35,309 nt of DNA, from positions 1-35,309 of the forward strand of contig DMOG01000018.1 of assembly GCA_003453595.1 (NCBI GenBank), given 5' to 3'. The translations under genes and the position numbers were made by a program. A model generated the notes under the pieces. It worked only from the letters and a program-made list of their open reading frames with translations, made no database searches and had not been told where the DNA came from. Shown here piece by piece: positions 28,892-35,287 of this stretch (position 1 is the stretch's first letter; every line of letters begins with the position of its first letter). This DNA comes from Candidatus Uhrbacteria bacterium (GTDB lineage: Bacteria > Patescibacteriota > Patescibacteriia > UBA9934).

Positions 28892-28919
28892 CGCGCGGAT
28901 ACCTCCGCGCGCGTTATCG
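28884..28919 (+). other. attC-like site 2 (short, palindromic)
   Basis: GATAAC plus GCGCGCGGA pairs with TCCGCGCGC plus GTTATC around the loop TACC, a 15-bp perfect stem. The core GTTATCG is followed by GAAATAAT. A block of about 25 bp starting GCGCGGATACCTCCGC recurs at site 5. No T-tract follows, so a terminator is less likely. Confidence 0.55.
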
Positions 28920-28968
28920 GAAATAATGAAAATTTAAAAAGGAATTTTATTTAGAATTTTTTATTTTT

Positions 28969-29448
28969 ATGCTTAATTTATCTATCAGGCACGCAAAGCT
29001 AAACGAATTGCCTCGTGTAAAATACATAACCAAGCTTTCTTACAAGATTCCATACAAAACAAACACATTGGTTACTAAATCCCATGAACCGAAAAATATC
29101 CAGGAAAGTTTTTTAAATAAAGAGTTTTTTATCATTGTTGCCATTCTTGAGAATAAAATAGTTGGCGCAGTCAGATACAAGCTGAATGAAAAAAATGAGT
29201 TATATTTTTACAAGTTAGCAGTTTTAAAAACACACAGAAGCAGAGGCATAGGTTCCAAGCTTGTAAACGAAATTGAAAAAGTGGCAGAGAAAAAAGGATG
29301 CGCCAAAGTTTTATTAGACTGCGCCCGTGAAAAAAAATTGCCTGATTATTATAAAAAACTTGGTTATGAAATCAATCTTGTCAAAAAACATCTTGATCAT
29401 CACGACGTCTACATGTCAAAACGCATAAAAATAAAAAATTCTAAATAA
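28969..29448 (+). CDS. cassette gene: GNAT-family N-acetyltransferase
   Basis: This 159-aa protein has the GNAT fold: FFIIVAILENKIVGAVRYKL (strands 2-4), then motif A LAVLKTHRSRGIGSKLVNEIEKVAEKKG with the acetyl-CoA-binding RxxGIG, then VLLDCAREKKLPDYYKKLGYE (motif B). It transfers an acetyl group from acetyl-CoA; the acceptor is unknown. GNAT genes are frequent integron cargo in other bacteria. It starts at ATG 28969, 50 nt after the core of site 2, with AAAAAGGA upstream as a weak Shine-Dalgarno. Confidence 0.92.
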   Translation: MLNLSIRHAKLNELPRVKYITKLSYKIPYKTNTLVTKSHEPKNIQESFLNKEFFIIVAILENKIVGAVRYKLNEKNELYFYKLAVLKTHRSRGIGSKLVNEIEKVAEKKGCAKVLLDCAREKKLPDYYKKLGYEINLVKKHLDHHDVYMSKRIKIKNSK

Positions 29449-29476
29449 AATAATTAATAACAATTTTCATTACATC

Positions 29477-29635
29477 CGACAACACCTCGATAAGCGGCTC
29501 CATCCCGCCCTCTATTTATTAAAGATAATAATGAATGGCGGGATTCCGACTCAAATTTCAATCCTTTCTTTTCTTTATTTATGATATAATAACGAAGAAA
29601 GAATTGAAACTTCGCTTCATCGGGATACGTTATGT
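29477..29635 (+). other. attC-like site 3 (imperfect)
   Basis: R''-like CGACAAC (29477-29483), L'' CTCGATAAGCG (29486-29496), L' CGCTTCATCGGG (29613-29624, one bulged C and one G-T pair) and R' GTTATGT (29629-29635). The L'' side fits the AAC...ATAnGCGG(C/T)TC pattern shared with sites 1, 4, 6 and 8. The loop contains a further ATCCCGCC/GGCGGGAT stem. Confidence 0.6.
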
Positions 29636-29696
29636 GCAATTCACCCCCCCCACTTAAATAGTAAACTTTATTAATATTCATTAACCAATCAATCTT

Positions 29697-30499
29697 ATGA
29701 CATCAAGAATCCAGTATAACAATCCTAAAAGTTCGGAGGCATTAGGCCTTCCATATCATTACGAAATGGTTTCCGACAAAAAAGAGTAACCCCATTCAAA
29801 AAAGCCATTTTTGCTACATGCAAGGGTAAGAGAGTTTTGGAAAGCGGAACAGGTTCGGCTATTTTAAGCATACTCGCTGCCAAAGCAGGCGCTAAAAAAG
29901 TATATGCAGTAGAAATTGACAGAGAAGTTGCTAAATTTGCACGTGAAAATATTAAAAAGGCAGGTTTCCAAAACATCATTACCTTAATTGAAAGTGATGT
30001 TAAAAAAGTGAAACTAAAAGATATTGATAATGAAAAAGTGGATGTAGTTATTGCTGAAAATCTAAGCACATGGCAGGTCACCGAACCGCAAATTCAAATC
30101 ATGAATCACATCAACAAATTTTTAGCAAAGAAAAATAGCACAGTATTGCCAGCAAAAATCTTTAACTATATCGAGTTAGTGCAATCTCAATACAGATTCG
30201 AAAATGTTATTGATTTAAGAACACACTACTTTGAATTTACAGGAATCAGAAAAAGCAAAATCTTATCAGCAAAAAAGTTATTTGAAGAGATTGATCTTAC
30301 AAGACAGAATTCACCGATTGTTAATAAAAAAATCAAAGTCCAAATCGATTCCGATGGCGTGCTGAATAGCGTGAGGCTAACTTCCCCCTTGCAAGTTCAT
30401 GGAGAAATAAACTTTGATTTTTCAGATAGCCTAATGCCTCCTGTTGTATTTCCAATCAAACAAGACATTCAAGTTTCAAAAATGATGTCGTTGAATTGA
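29697..30499 (+). pseudogene. cassette gene: SAM-dependent methyltransferase (PRMT-like), split by a -1 frameshift at A6
   Basis: ATG 29697 opens MTSRIQYNNP...LPYHYEMVSDKK and hits TAA at 29787. Right there, after CAAAAAAG (29777-29784), the -1 frame continues RVTPFKKAIFATCKGKRVLESGTGSAILS. This includes SAM motif I (VLESGTGSAIL, canonical xDxGxGxG partly changed), VYAVEID (motif II), VVIAENLSTW (motif III-like) and runs on to 30499. Together they give about 267 aa, as in protein-arginine-methyltransferase-like enzymes. The gap can be bridged by a -1 shift or one added A. Either the gene is broken, expressed by slippage on the A run, or the base was lost in sequencing. The downstream frame alone has only a TTG start. 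Confidence 0.8.
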
Positions 30500-30584
30500 G
30501 TATTAGCTATAAGCACAATACCAAATGGGAAGCATTTAATTGTGTGGCGAGAAAAATATAGTTGTGGGTGGGGGTGAACTTTCT

Positions 30585-30637
30585 CCGCTTCGCTCCGAAC
30601 CACGCTGCGCTCTCGTTCCGCTACGCTCCACTCGGGG
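30585..30637 (+). repeat. cgct-rich short repeats before attC-like site 4
   Basis: Near-copies of CCGCTnCGCTCC (tctccgcttcgctccg, ttccgctacgctccac) lead into site 4. The same words occur in the loop of site 1 and in the shared cassette leader. Confidence 0.5.
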
Positions 30638-30638
30638 C

Positions 30639-30734
30639 ACATAACAAGGGATATACGGTTCGGGGCTCGGCTCGCCCCTCACCCAAATTTTGCTCCTTTC
30701 AGTCGCAAAACTTCGTATATCCATAACGTTATGT
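30639..30734 (+). other. attC-like site 4
   Basis: R'' ACATAAC (30639-30645) is the exact complement of R' GTTATGT (30728-30734). L'' GGATATACG (30649-30657) pairs with L' CGTATATCC (30714-30722). The spacers AAG and ATAAC do not pair, as in attC. The loop has a GGGGC/GCCCC side stem. The core is followed by GAAAT. Confidence 0.85.
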
Positions 30735-30903
30735 GAAATGCATGTTTTACTTTTGGGCTATCGCCCAGCTCTAAAAAAGAATTTGAATTTTGTTTTTATT
30801 TATTAGAAAGGGGTATAAGGTGTTTTCTCCGCTCCGCTACGAAAACGATTTATTTATAAGGGGAAAACTGATATAATAATATTACATAACTAAATTAAAA
30901 AAT
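30735..30903 (+). promoter_or_regulatory. shared cassette leader, copy A
   Basis: After the core come TTTTACTTT, the hairpin TGGGC-TATC-GCCCA (30754-30767), an AT-rich stretch with TTTGAATTTTGTTTTTATTTAT, and then a 57-bp block (30810-30866) of GGGGTATAAGGTG, a GTTTTC...GAAAAC hairpin and TTTATAAGGGGAAA. This is followed by the extended -10 TGA-TATAAT (30872-30877). The 57-bp block is repeated at 35215-35271 with one mismatch. Confidence 0.75.
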
Positions 30904-31506
30904 ATGAAAGGAATTATTTACATAATGACAACAGCCGTTTCTGGTTTGATTAAAATAGGTCAAACTGGCACTGCAAATTTTCAGGAACGAATGCGTAACC
31001 TTGAAGCGAATGGTTATTACAATGTTTCTGGTTTGAAAAGATTTTTTGCGATTGAACTTGATGACTATACTGATAAAGAAATTCTTTTGAAGGAAATTTT
31101 CAACAAACACCAAGTTGGGAATAGTGAATTATTTGCTCTTGACTACGATCTGGTAAGACAGCTTTTGTTATCATTTGAGGGTAAAGTTATATACCCCAAA
31201 GATATTGACAAGGAAAAAGAGTTTGACGAGGTTTCAAAAGCAAGAGAACAGGGATCAAGATTCAGTTTTTATAAAAAAGGGATTAAAGACGGAGAAGAAA
31301 TTGTTTTTATAGCTGACAAAGAAATTACTGCGAAAGTAGTTGGCGAGCGTGAAGTGGAATATGGTGATCAAATTTGGAAACTCGCGCCATTAACATACAA
31401 AATATATGAACAAAAAGGAGAACTGAATGATAGTGGTGCATACCAAGGGGCGGCTTATTGGCAGTATAAAGACAAAAGACTACGGGATTTGCCTGACATT
31501 AGTTAA
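30904..31506 (+). CDS. cassette gene: GIY-YIG (T5orf172-like) protein with DUF4357/RAMA-like C-terminus
   Basis: This 200-aa protein has an N-terminal GIY-YIG-type domain (GIIYIMTTAVSGLIKIGQTG..FQERMRNLEANGYY, with LKEIFNKHQVGNSELFAL carrying the conserved Glu region). The C-terminal domain reads RFSFYKKGIKDGEEIVFIADKEITAKVVGEREVEYGD...GAAYWQYKDKRL, like DUF4357 or the RAMA domain associated with modified-DNA restriction systems. Together they suggest a DNA-modification-linked nuclease. It precedes a DinD/Bro-N gene by 8 nt in the same cassette. Domain calls are from motif memory; catalysis is inferred. Confidence 0.75.
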   Translation: MKGIIYIMTTAVSGLIKIGQTGTANFQERMRNLEANGYYNVSGLKRFFAIELDDYTDKEILLKEIFNKHQVGNSELFALDYDLVRQLLLSFEGKVIYPKDIDKEKEFDEVSKAREQGSRFSFYKKGIKDGEEIVFIADKEITAKVVGEREVEYGDQIWKLAPLTYKIYEQKGELNDSGAYQGAAYWQYKDKRLRDLPDIS

Positions 31507-31514
31507 ATAAGATT

Positions 31515-32357
31515 ATGACTCAAAACCAAACTATTACAAAAATTGCCATTTTCCAAAAGAAGGAAATTCGCAAGATTTTTCATAAAGGCGACTGGTGGTT
31601 TTCGGTTATTGATGTTGTCGAAGCACTCTCAGGAACAGACCGACCACGAAAATACTGGAACGACCTCAAGAAAAAGCTTGTAAAAGAAGGGTTTATTGAA
31701 GTGTCCGAAAAAATCGGACAGTTGAAAATGACTGCTCATGACGGAAGGATGCGAGAAACAGACTGTGCGACCACTGAAACAATGTTTCGTATCATTCAAG
31801 CTATTCCGTCGCCAAAAGCCGAGCCATTCAAACGCTGGTTGGCACGGGTTGGTTTTGAGCGCGTGGAGGAAATAGAAAATCCAGAACTTGCTACAAAACG
31901 CACACGAGCAATCTACAAAGCAAAAGGATATTCCGATGCGTGGATTGAAAAACGTATGCGTGGCATTGAAGTCCGTGATACATTGACGAATGAATGGAAA
32001 AATCGCGGCGTTAAAGAAGATATAGAATATTCAATTCTAACCGCTGAAATTTCTTTAGCCACGTTTGGCATGACACCAAGCCAATATCAGAAATTCAAAG
32101 GCCTAAAAAGAGAAAATCTCAGAGACCACATGAATGACCTGGAGTTAATTTTTACAATGCTCGGTGAAGCCTCAACAACTGAAATTTCTAAGAACAAAAA
32201 TGCTCAAGGTTTTCGTGAAAATAAACATGCTGCTATGGAAGGCGGATGTGTTGCTGGTAAAGCACGCGAGGACCTGGAAACAAGAAGTGGCAAAAAAGTC
32301 TCATCAAAAGAAAATTACTTACAAGCGCCCGAAAGCAAAAAGAGACTAAAAAAATAA
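31515..32357 (+). CDS. cassette gene: Bro-N / DinD-like DNA-damage-inducible protein
   Basis: This 280-aa protein has an N-terminal Bro-N (antirepressor) domain (KIAIFQKKEIRKIFHKGDWWFSVIDVVEALSGTDRPRKYWNDLKKKL; TTETMFRIIQAIPSPKAEPFKRWLARVGFERVEEI). Its C-terminal part is DinD-like (YSILTAEISLATFGMTPSQYQKFKGLKRENLRDHMNDLELIFTMLGEASTTEI...AREDLETRSGKKV). DinD inhibits RecA in E. coli; phage antirepressors share the N-domain. Its pairing with a putative nuclease in one cassette hints at a defence or DNA-stress role, which is inference. Confidence 0.88.
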   Translation: MTQNQTITKIAIFQKKEIRKIFHKGDWWFSVIDVVEALSGTDRPRKYWNDLKKKLVKEGFIEVSEKIGQLKMTAHDGRMRETDCATTETMFRIIQAIPSPKAEPFKRWLARVGFERVEEIENPELATKRTRAIYKAKGYSDAWIEKRMRGIEVRDTLTNEWKNRGVKEDIEYSILTAEISLATFGMTPSQYQKFKGLKRENLRDHMNDLELIFTMLGEASTTEISKNKNAQGFRENKHAAMEGGCVAGKAREDLETRSGKKVSSKENYLQAPESKKRLKK

Positions 32358-32363
32358 TAAGGA

Positions 32364-32418
32364 GTCTTGGGCTCAGGTCATTCACCCCTTTAATTCCCCT
32401 CTGCCCCGTATCCAAGAC
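32364..32418 (+). terminator. hairpin with shared CACCCC loop, copy 1
   Basis: GTCTTGG (32364-32370) pairs with CCAAGAC (32412-32418), 6 nt after the DinD-like stop. The loop contains TTCACCCCTTTAATTCCCCT, almost the same as the loop of the hairpin at 34212-34262, although the stems differ completely. No T-tract follows, so a terminator role is uncertain. Confidence 0.5.
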
Positions 32419-32486
32419 GGAATTCAATTTATTCATTACAGAAATACTATTCCTCTACCGAGGAATGAAAAGAAAAAACAAACTGT

Positions 32487-32514
32487 CGCGCGGATACCTC
32501 CGCGCGCGTTAGAC
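32487..32514 (+). other. attC-like site 5 (short)
   Basis: CGCGCGGA-TACC-TCCGCGCG stem (32487-32506) followed by a perfect core GTTAGAC (32508-32514) and GAAATAAT. It shares about 25 bp with site 2. An R'' matching GTCTAAC is not evident. Confidence 0.5.
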
Positions 32515-32577
32515 GAAATAATTTTCTGGGGCTACGTTTCGGTAATTATTTAAAGGACGAATCATTTAGTTTTTAAA

Positions 32578-33294
32578 ATGACAAATATGATCAAACCAAT
32601 TTCAACTTTATTTATGTTAATGTCTGTCGATGGAAAAATTTCAACAGGAAACACAGACAGTTTAGATGTCGATAAAGATTATCCTAAAATAAAAGGAATC
32701 AAAGAAGGCTTACAACAATATTATGATATTGAGCAAACAACAGATTTGTACTCACTAAATTCTGGAAAAGTACAAGTAAAAGTTGGAGCAAATGAACCTC
32801 AAAAAAATATTGTTAAATTACCTGTTAGTTTTCTGATTATTGATAATCAACCGCATTTAAATGAGATTGGTGTAGATAATTTCATTAAGAAAAGTAAGAA
32901 ATTATTTATTATCACAACAAATAAATCTCATCCTGCTTTTGATAGGCAAGATGAGGATAATCTTGAAATTATCTACTATGAAAATGAGATTGATTTTGTT
33001 GATTTGTTCAGAAAACTAAAAAAAGATTTTAAAATTGATAATTTAACAATTCAAACGGGTGCTACTTTGAATTCTATTTTTTTGAGACATAAATTAATTG
33101 ATAAACTTTCTATTGTTGTTGCTCCTGCTTTAATTGGAGGAAAAGAAACGCCTTCTTTGATAGATGGAAAATCTTTATCTTCTATTGATGAATTAAAAGA
33201 TATAAAAGCGTTGAAATTGGTAGATGCGAAAAAACTAAATGATTCTTATTTGCATTTAAAGTATGATGTGATTAATGAAACTGTTCTGGAATAA
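32578..33294 (+). CDS. cassette gene: RibD C-terminal/DHFR-fold reductase
   Basis: This 238-aa protein is of the RibD_C family, the NADPH-dependent pyrimidine reductase fold related to dihydrofolate reductase. The start ISTLFMLMSVDGKISTG is the family's opening strand and substrate loop. The C-terminal LTIQTGATLNSIFLRHKLIDKLSIVVAPALIGGKETPSLIDG carries the conserved Gly-rich NADPH-binding end. No deaminase domain is fused. The substrate is unknown: riboflavin intermediate, pterin or a xenobiotic are possible. The start may be ATG 32578 or 32587. Dihydrofolate reductase-type genes are known integron cargo elsewhere, but this is not a dfr gene I recognise. Confidence 0.85.
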   Translation: MTNMIKPISTLFMLMSVDGKISTGNTDSLDVDKDYPKIKGIKEGLQQYYDIEQTTDLYSLNSGKVQVKVGANEPQKNIVKLPVSFLIIDNQPHLNEIGVDNFIKKSKKLFIITTNKSHPAFDRQDEDNLEIIYYENEIDFVDLFRKLKKDFKIDNLTIQTGATLNSIFLRHKLIDKLSIVVAPALIGGKETPSLIDGKSLSSIDELKDIKALKLVDAKKLNDSYLHLKYDVINETVLE

Positions 33295-33356
33295 TCCGCC
33301 CCAGAAAATTACTCAAGGGGACGTTGCACTTTCGCTCCCGTTGGTCGCTCACCCTC

Positions 33357-33440
33357 GCCTAACAGCGGATATGAGGTTCGGCTCTTGCAGAGCCTCAACC
33401 CAAATTGCTACGCAACTTCTCATATCCGCAAATGTTATAT
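33357..33440 (+). other. attC-like site 6
   Basis: R'' GCCTAAC (33357-33363, perfect RYYYAAC), L'' CGGATATGAG (33366-33375), L' CTCATATCCG (33419-33428), spacer CAAAT and R' GTTATAT (33434-33440). The loop (GGTTCGGCTC...CTCAACCCAAATTGC) is clearly homologous to that of site 4. Confidence 0.85.
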
Positions 33441-33564
33441 GACATATGCTTTTTCTTTTCGAGCTGTCGCCCGCGCTTCACCAAAATAAATAAAATTTGA
33501 TTTTTTCTTTTATAGAGGGGAAAATAAGGAAGATAATTTATTAAAATTTAATTAACTAAATTCT
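33441..33564 (+). promoter_or_regulatory. shared cassette leader, copy B (short form)
   Basis: It aligns with leader A: GACATATGC, TTTTTCTTTT, GAGCTGTCGCCC (33461-33472), AAATTTGATTTTTTC and TATAGAGGGG, but the 51 bp between the two GGGG words is absent, so AGGGG joins AAAA directly. An AT-rich stretch follows to ATG 33565. Confidence 0.65.
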
Positions 33565-34206
33565 ATGAACTATCCAGAAATGGGTGGCTACGAGCCTCCC
33601 GTAGAAAAACCAAAATCACCCGAATTAACACGCGAGAGACTTGCTGATATGCAAACACTCGAGGTGGAAATTACGGGGAATTTCGATTCTATTCTCCAAT
33701 CAGTGAAAGAATCCACAGGCGCAGATCTCCAACCCCGACCAGATGGATTTCACCTCACTATAATCGGCCCAACCGAAAGCAAAATTTTAAGCACACTCGA
33801 TGATGCAACGCTTGCCGAACTTCAACAAATTAACGAACAAGTTCAAAGAGGAGAAGGCATCAACGTTAGCGGTGTAGGATTTATTGACGGCGCCTCATCT
33901 CAATATCAAATGCGAGAAGTTGATAAAGTTAAAAAAACAGCTTTCGTCGCCCTTGATATTCCAGCACTACAAGCGTTTCGACAAAAAGTCGGATTACCAC
34001 CAAAAGATTTTCATGTTACGCTTGGTTTTGAAGGTGGGGACATACATATGCAAGTGCTAAGACAAGAGCCAGTTAAGCCCGGAAGCCCTAAAATGAAAGA
34101 CATCACTGGTCCAATACCAAAGCAGGCTGATCCTCGATTTAGCGAAGTGGCATTACCGGAAATGAACTTCGGTGGTTTAGATGGTCAAATGAAACAAAGA
34201 AAGTAA
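33565..34206 (+). CDS. cassette gene: 2H-superfamily phosphoesterase-like protein
   Basis: This 213-aa protein has two HxT motifs 87 residues apart (H63 in FHLTIIG and H150 in FHVTLGF), the hallmark of 2H phosphoesterases (RNA ligase/cyclic phosphodiesterase-like, acting on 2'-5' or 2',3'-cyclic RNA ends). N- and C-terminal tails are Pro-rich and disordered (YEPPVEKPKSPEL; KPGSPKMKDITGPIPK). RNA end repair or a small-nucleotide role is likely; the substrate is unknown. It stands alone in its cassette with no ligase partner. Confidence 0.85.
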   Translation: MNYPEMGGYEPPVEKPKSPELTRERLADMQTLEVEITGNFDSILQSVKESTGADLQPRPDGFHLTIIGPTESKILSTLDDATLAELQQINEQVQRGEGINVSGVGFIDGASSQYQMREVDKVKKTAFVALDIPALQAFRQKVGLPPKDFHVTLGFEGGDIHMQVLRQEPVKPGSPKMKDITGPIPKQADPRFSEVALPEMNFGGLDGQMKQRK

Positions 34207-34211
34207 GAAGA

Positions 34212-34262
34212 ATTGGCAGGACGCAATTCACCCCTTTTATTTCCCTCTTGCGTCCTGCCAAT
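34212..34262 (+). terminator. 15-bp hairpin with shared CACCCC loop, copy 2
   Basis: ATTGGCAGGACGCAA (34212-34226) pairs perfectly with 34248-34262, starting 5 nt after the 2H stop codon. The 21-nt loop TTCACCCCTTTTATTTCCCT(C) matches the hairpin at 32364 at nearly every position, while the stem sequences differ. There is no T-tract. Confidence 0.6.
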
Positions 34263-34330
34263 AAGGATAAATCAAATTTTATTTATTTTGGCGGTGTGAC
34301 CCTAACAGGTAAGAAGAAAAAGTATACATC

Positions 34331-34364
34331 ATATAACAGCGGCTACGCCGACGGCCATTGTGGC
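34331..34364 (+). other. attC-like site 7 (degenerate)
   Basis: ATATAAC (34331-34337), then the short stem GCGGC/GCCG and an altered core CATTGTGGC followed by GAAATATT. Only the AAC, the small stem and the post-core bases fit; it is called mainly because it lies at the expected cassette boundary. Confidence 0.35.
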
Positions 34365-34415
34365 GAAATATTAATTTTTTCTAAGAGCTAAAAAATAAAA
34401 TGTTAAATCCCTGCT

Positions 34416-34982
34416 ATGAATAATGGTTATAAAATATTACTAAGCGCAAGTATTTTGGCAAATTTCGGAGATAACTTAATAGGACCATTTTATGCGGTCT
34501 TTGTTGAAAAGATAGGTGGTAGTATCTTAGATATGGGCTTTACGGTCACCGTATTTGGTATTTGCACAGGAATTTTGATGATTATCATCGGCAAATTATC
34601 AGATAAACTCAATAAAGAGCTAGTTACTGTTTTTGGATACGGATTTTTTGCTTTAGGTAGTTTGTCATATTTAATCATTTCAAGCCCGTGGCAACTTTTT
34701 ATTTTGCAGGTTATTTTTGCCATTGGCACGGCTTGTTTATCCGCTCCTCTTATAGCGTTATTTGCCAAATATGTTCAAAAAGAAAAAGAGGGGGAGCAAT
34801 GGGGGTTGGAGAGCGGTGGCTCATTTATTGCTGTTGGTATAGCCTCGTTTATTGGTACTTTGATAGTAAGCCAATGGGGATTTGAAATTTTATTTTTTAC
34901 AATGTTCGTGATTCAAATAAGTGCAACTATAGTTCAATCTAGGTTATATTTAATCAAGAGAAAAAACCAAAACATCGCCTAA
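34416..34982 (+). CDS. cassette gene: half-length MFS transporter
   Basis: This 188-aa protein covers the N-terminal six-helix half of a major facilitator protein. ILLSASILANFGDNLIGPFYAVFVEK begins helix 1, and GKLSDKLNKELVTVFGYG is the conserved cytoplasmic loop 2-3 motif (usual GxxxDRxGRR). Four further helices end in ATIVQSRLYLIKRKNQ. Normal MFS proteins have 12 helices in about 400 aa. The TAA stop is part of the R'' of attC-like site 8, so the gene ends exactly at the cassette end. It may be truncated by attC formation or work as a dimer. Confidence 0.8.
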   Translation: MNNGYKILLSASILANFGDNLIGPFYAVFVEKIGGSILDMGFTVTVFGICTGILMIIIGKLSDKLNKELVTVFGYGFFALGSLSYLIISSPWQLFILQVIFAIGTACLSAPLIALFAKYVQKEKEGEQWGLESGGSFIAVGIASFIGTLIVSQWGFEILFFTMFVIQISATIVQSRLYLIKRKNQNIA

Positions 34983-35125
34983 CGAAGTGTATGCGGTTCA
35001 AGAAAAAATGCGTTATAAAATTTTGATGGTTGCACTTTTTCTATCATCCATATTTTTGCCTTTTTCTTTTATTAGATTTTAATAAGGAAGCGGACAAAAA
35101 CATCGCATACACTTGAACATTAGCT
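34977..35125 (+). other. attC-like site 8 (long)
   Basis: R'' GCCTAAC (34977-34983), L'' AAGTGTATGCG (34985-34995), L' CGCATACACTT (35104-35114) and core ATTAGCT (35119-35125, with A instead of the usual G), followed by GAAATATT. The 11-bp stem is perfect; the loop is about 108 nt. Confidence 0.75.
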
Positions 35126-35287
35126 GAAATATTCCTGAAATATTTCTTTACTTTTTAGAGCTATCGCTCTATTGTTTAAAAAATTTTCAAATTTCTTTTT
35201 CTTTAATTTATAGAGGGGTATAAGGTGTTTTCTCCGCTCCGCTCCGAAAACGATTTATTTATAAGGGGAAATTAAACTACATTAATA
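35126..35287 (+). promoter_or_regulatory. shared cassette leader, copy C
   Basis: GAAATATT, CTTTACTTTTT, the hairpin AGAGC-TATC-GCTCT (35157-35170), an AT-rich stretch, TATAGAGGGG and then the 57-bp block at 35215-35271, which differs from copy A at one base. Relative to copy A, two stem pairs differ by compensating changes (T-A to A-T, G-C to A-T). Confidence 0.75.

Noticed and set aside
28884..28919. Simple rho-independent terminator
   Set aside because: There is no T-tract on either side, the stem ends in a GTTA core followed by GAAAT, and the same palindrome closes another cassette.
30904..32357. Prophage remnant because of the Bro-N/antirepressor domain
   Set aside because: No structural, lysis or replication phage genes nearby; the flanking cassette sites and leader explain the context better.
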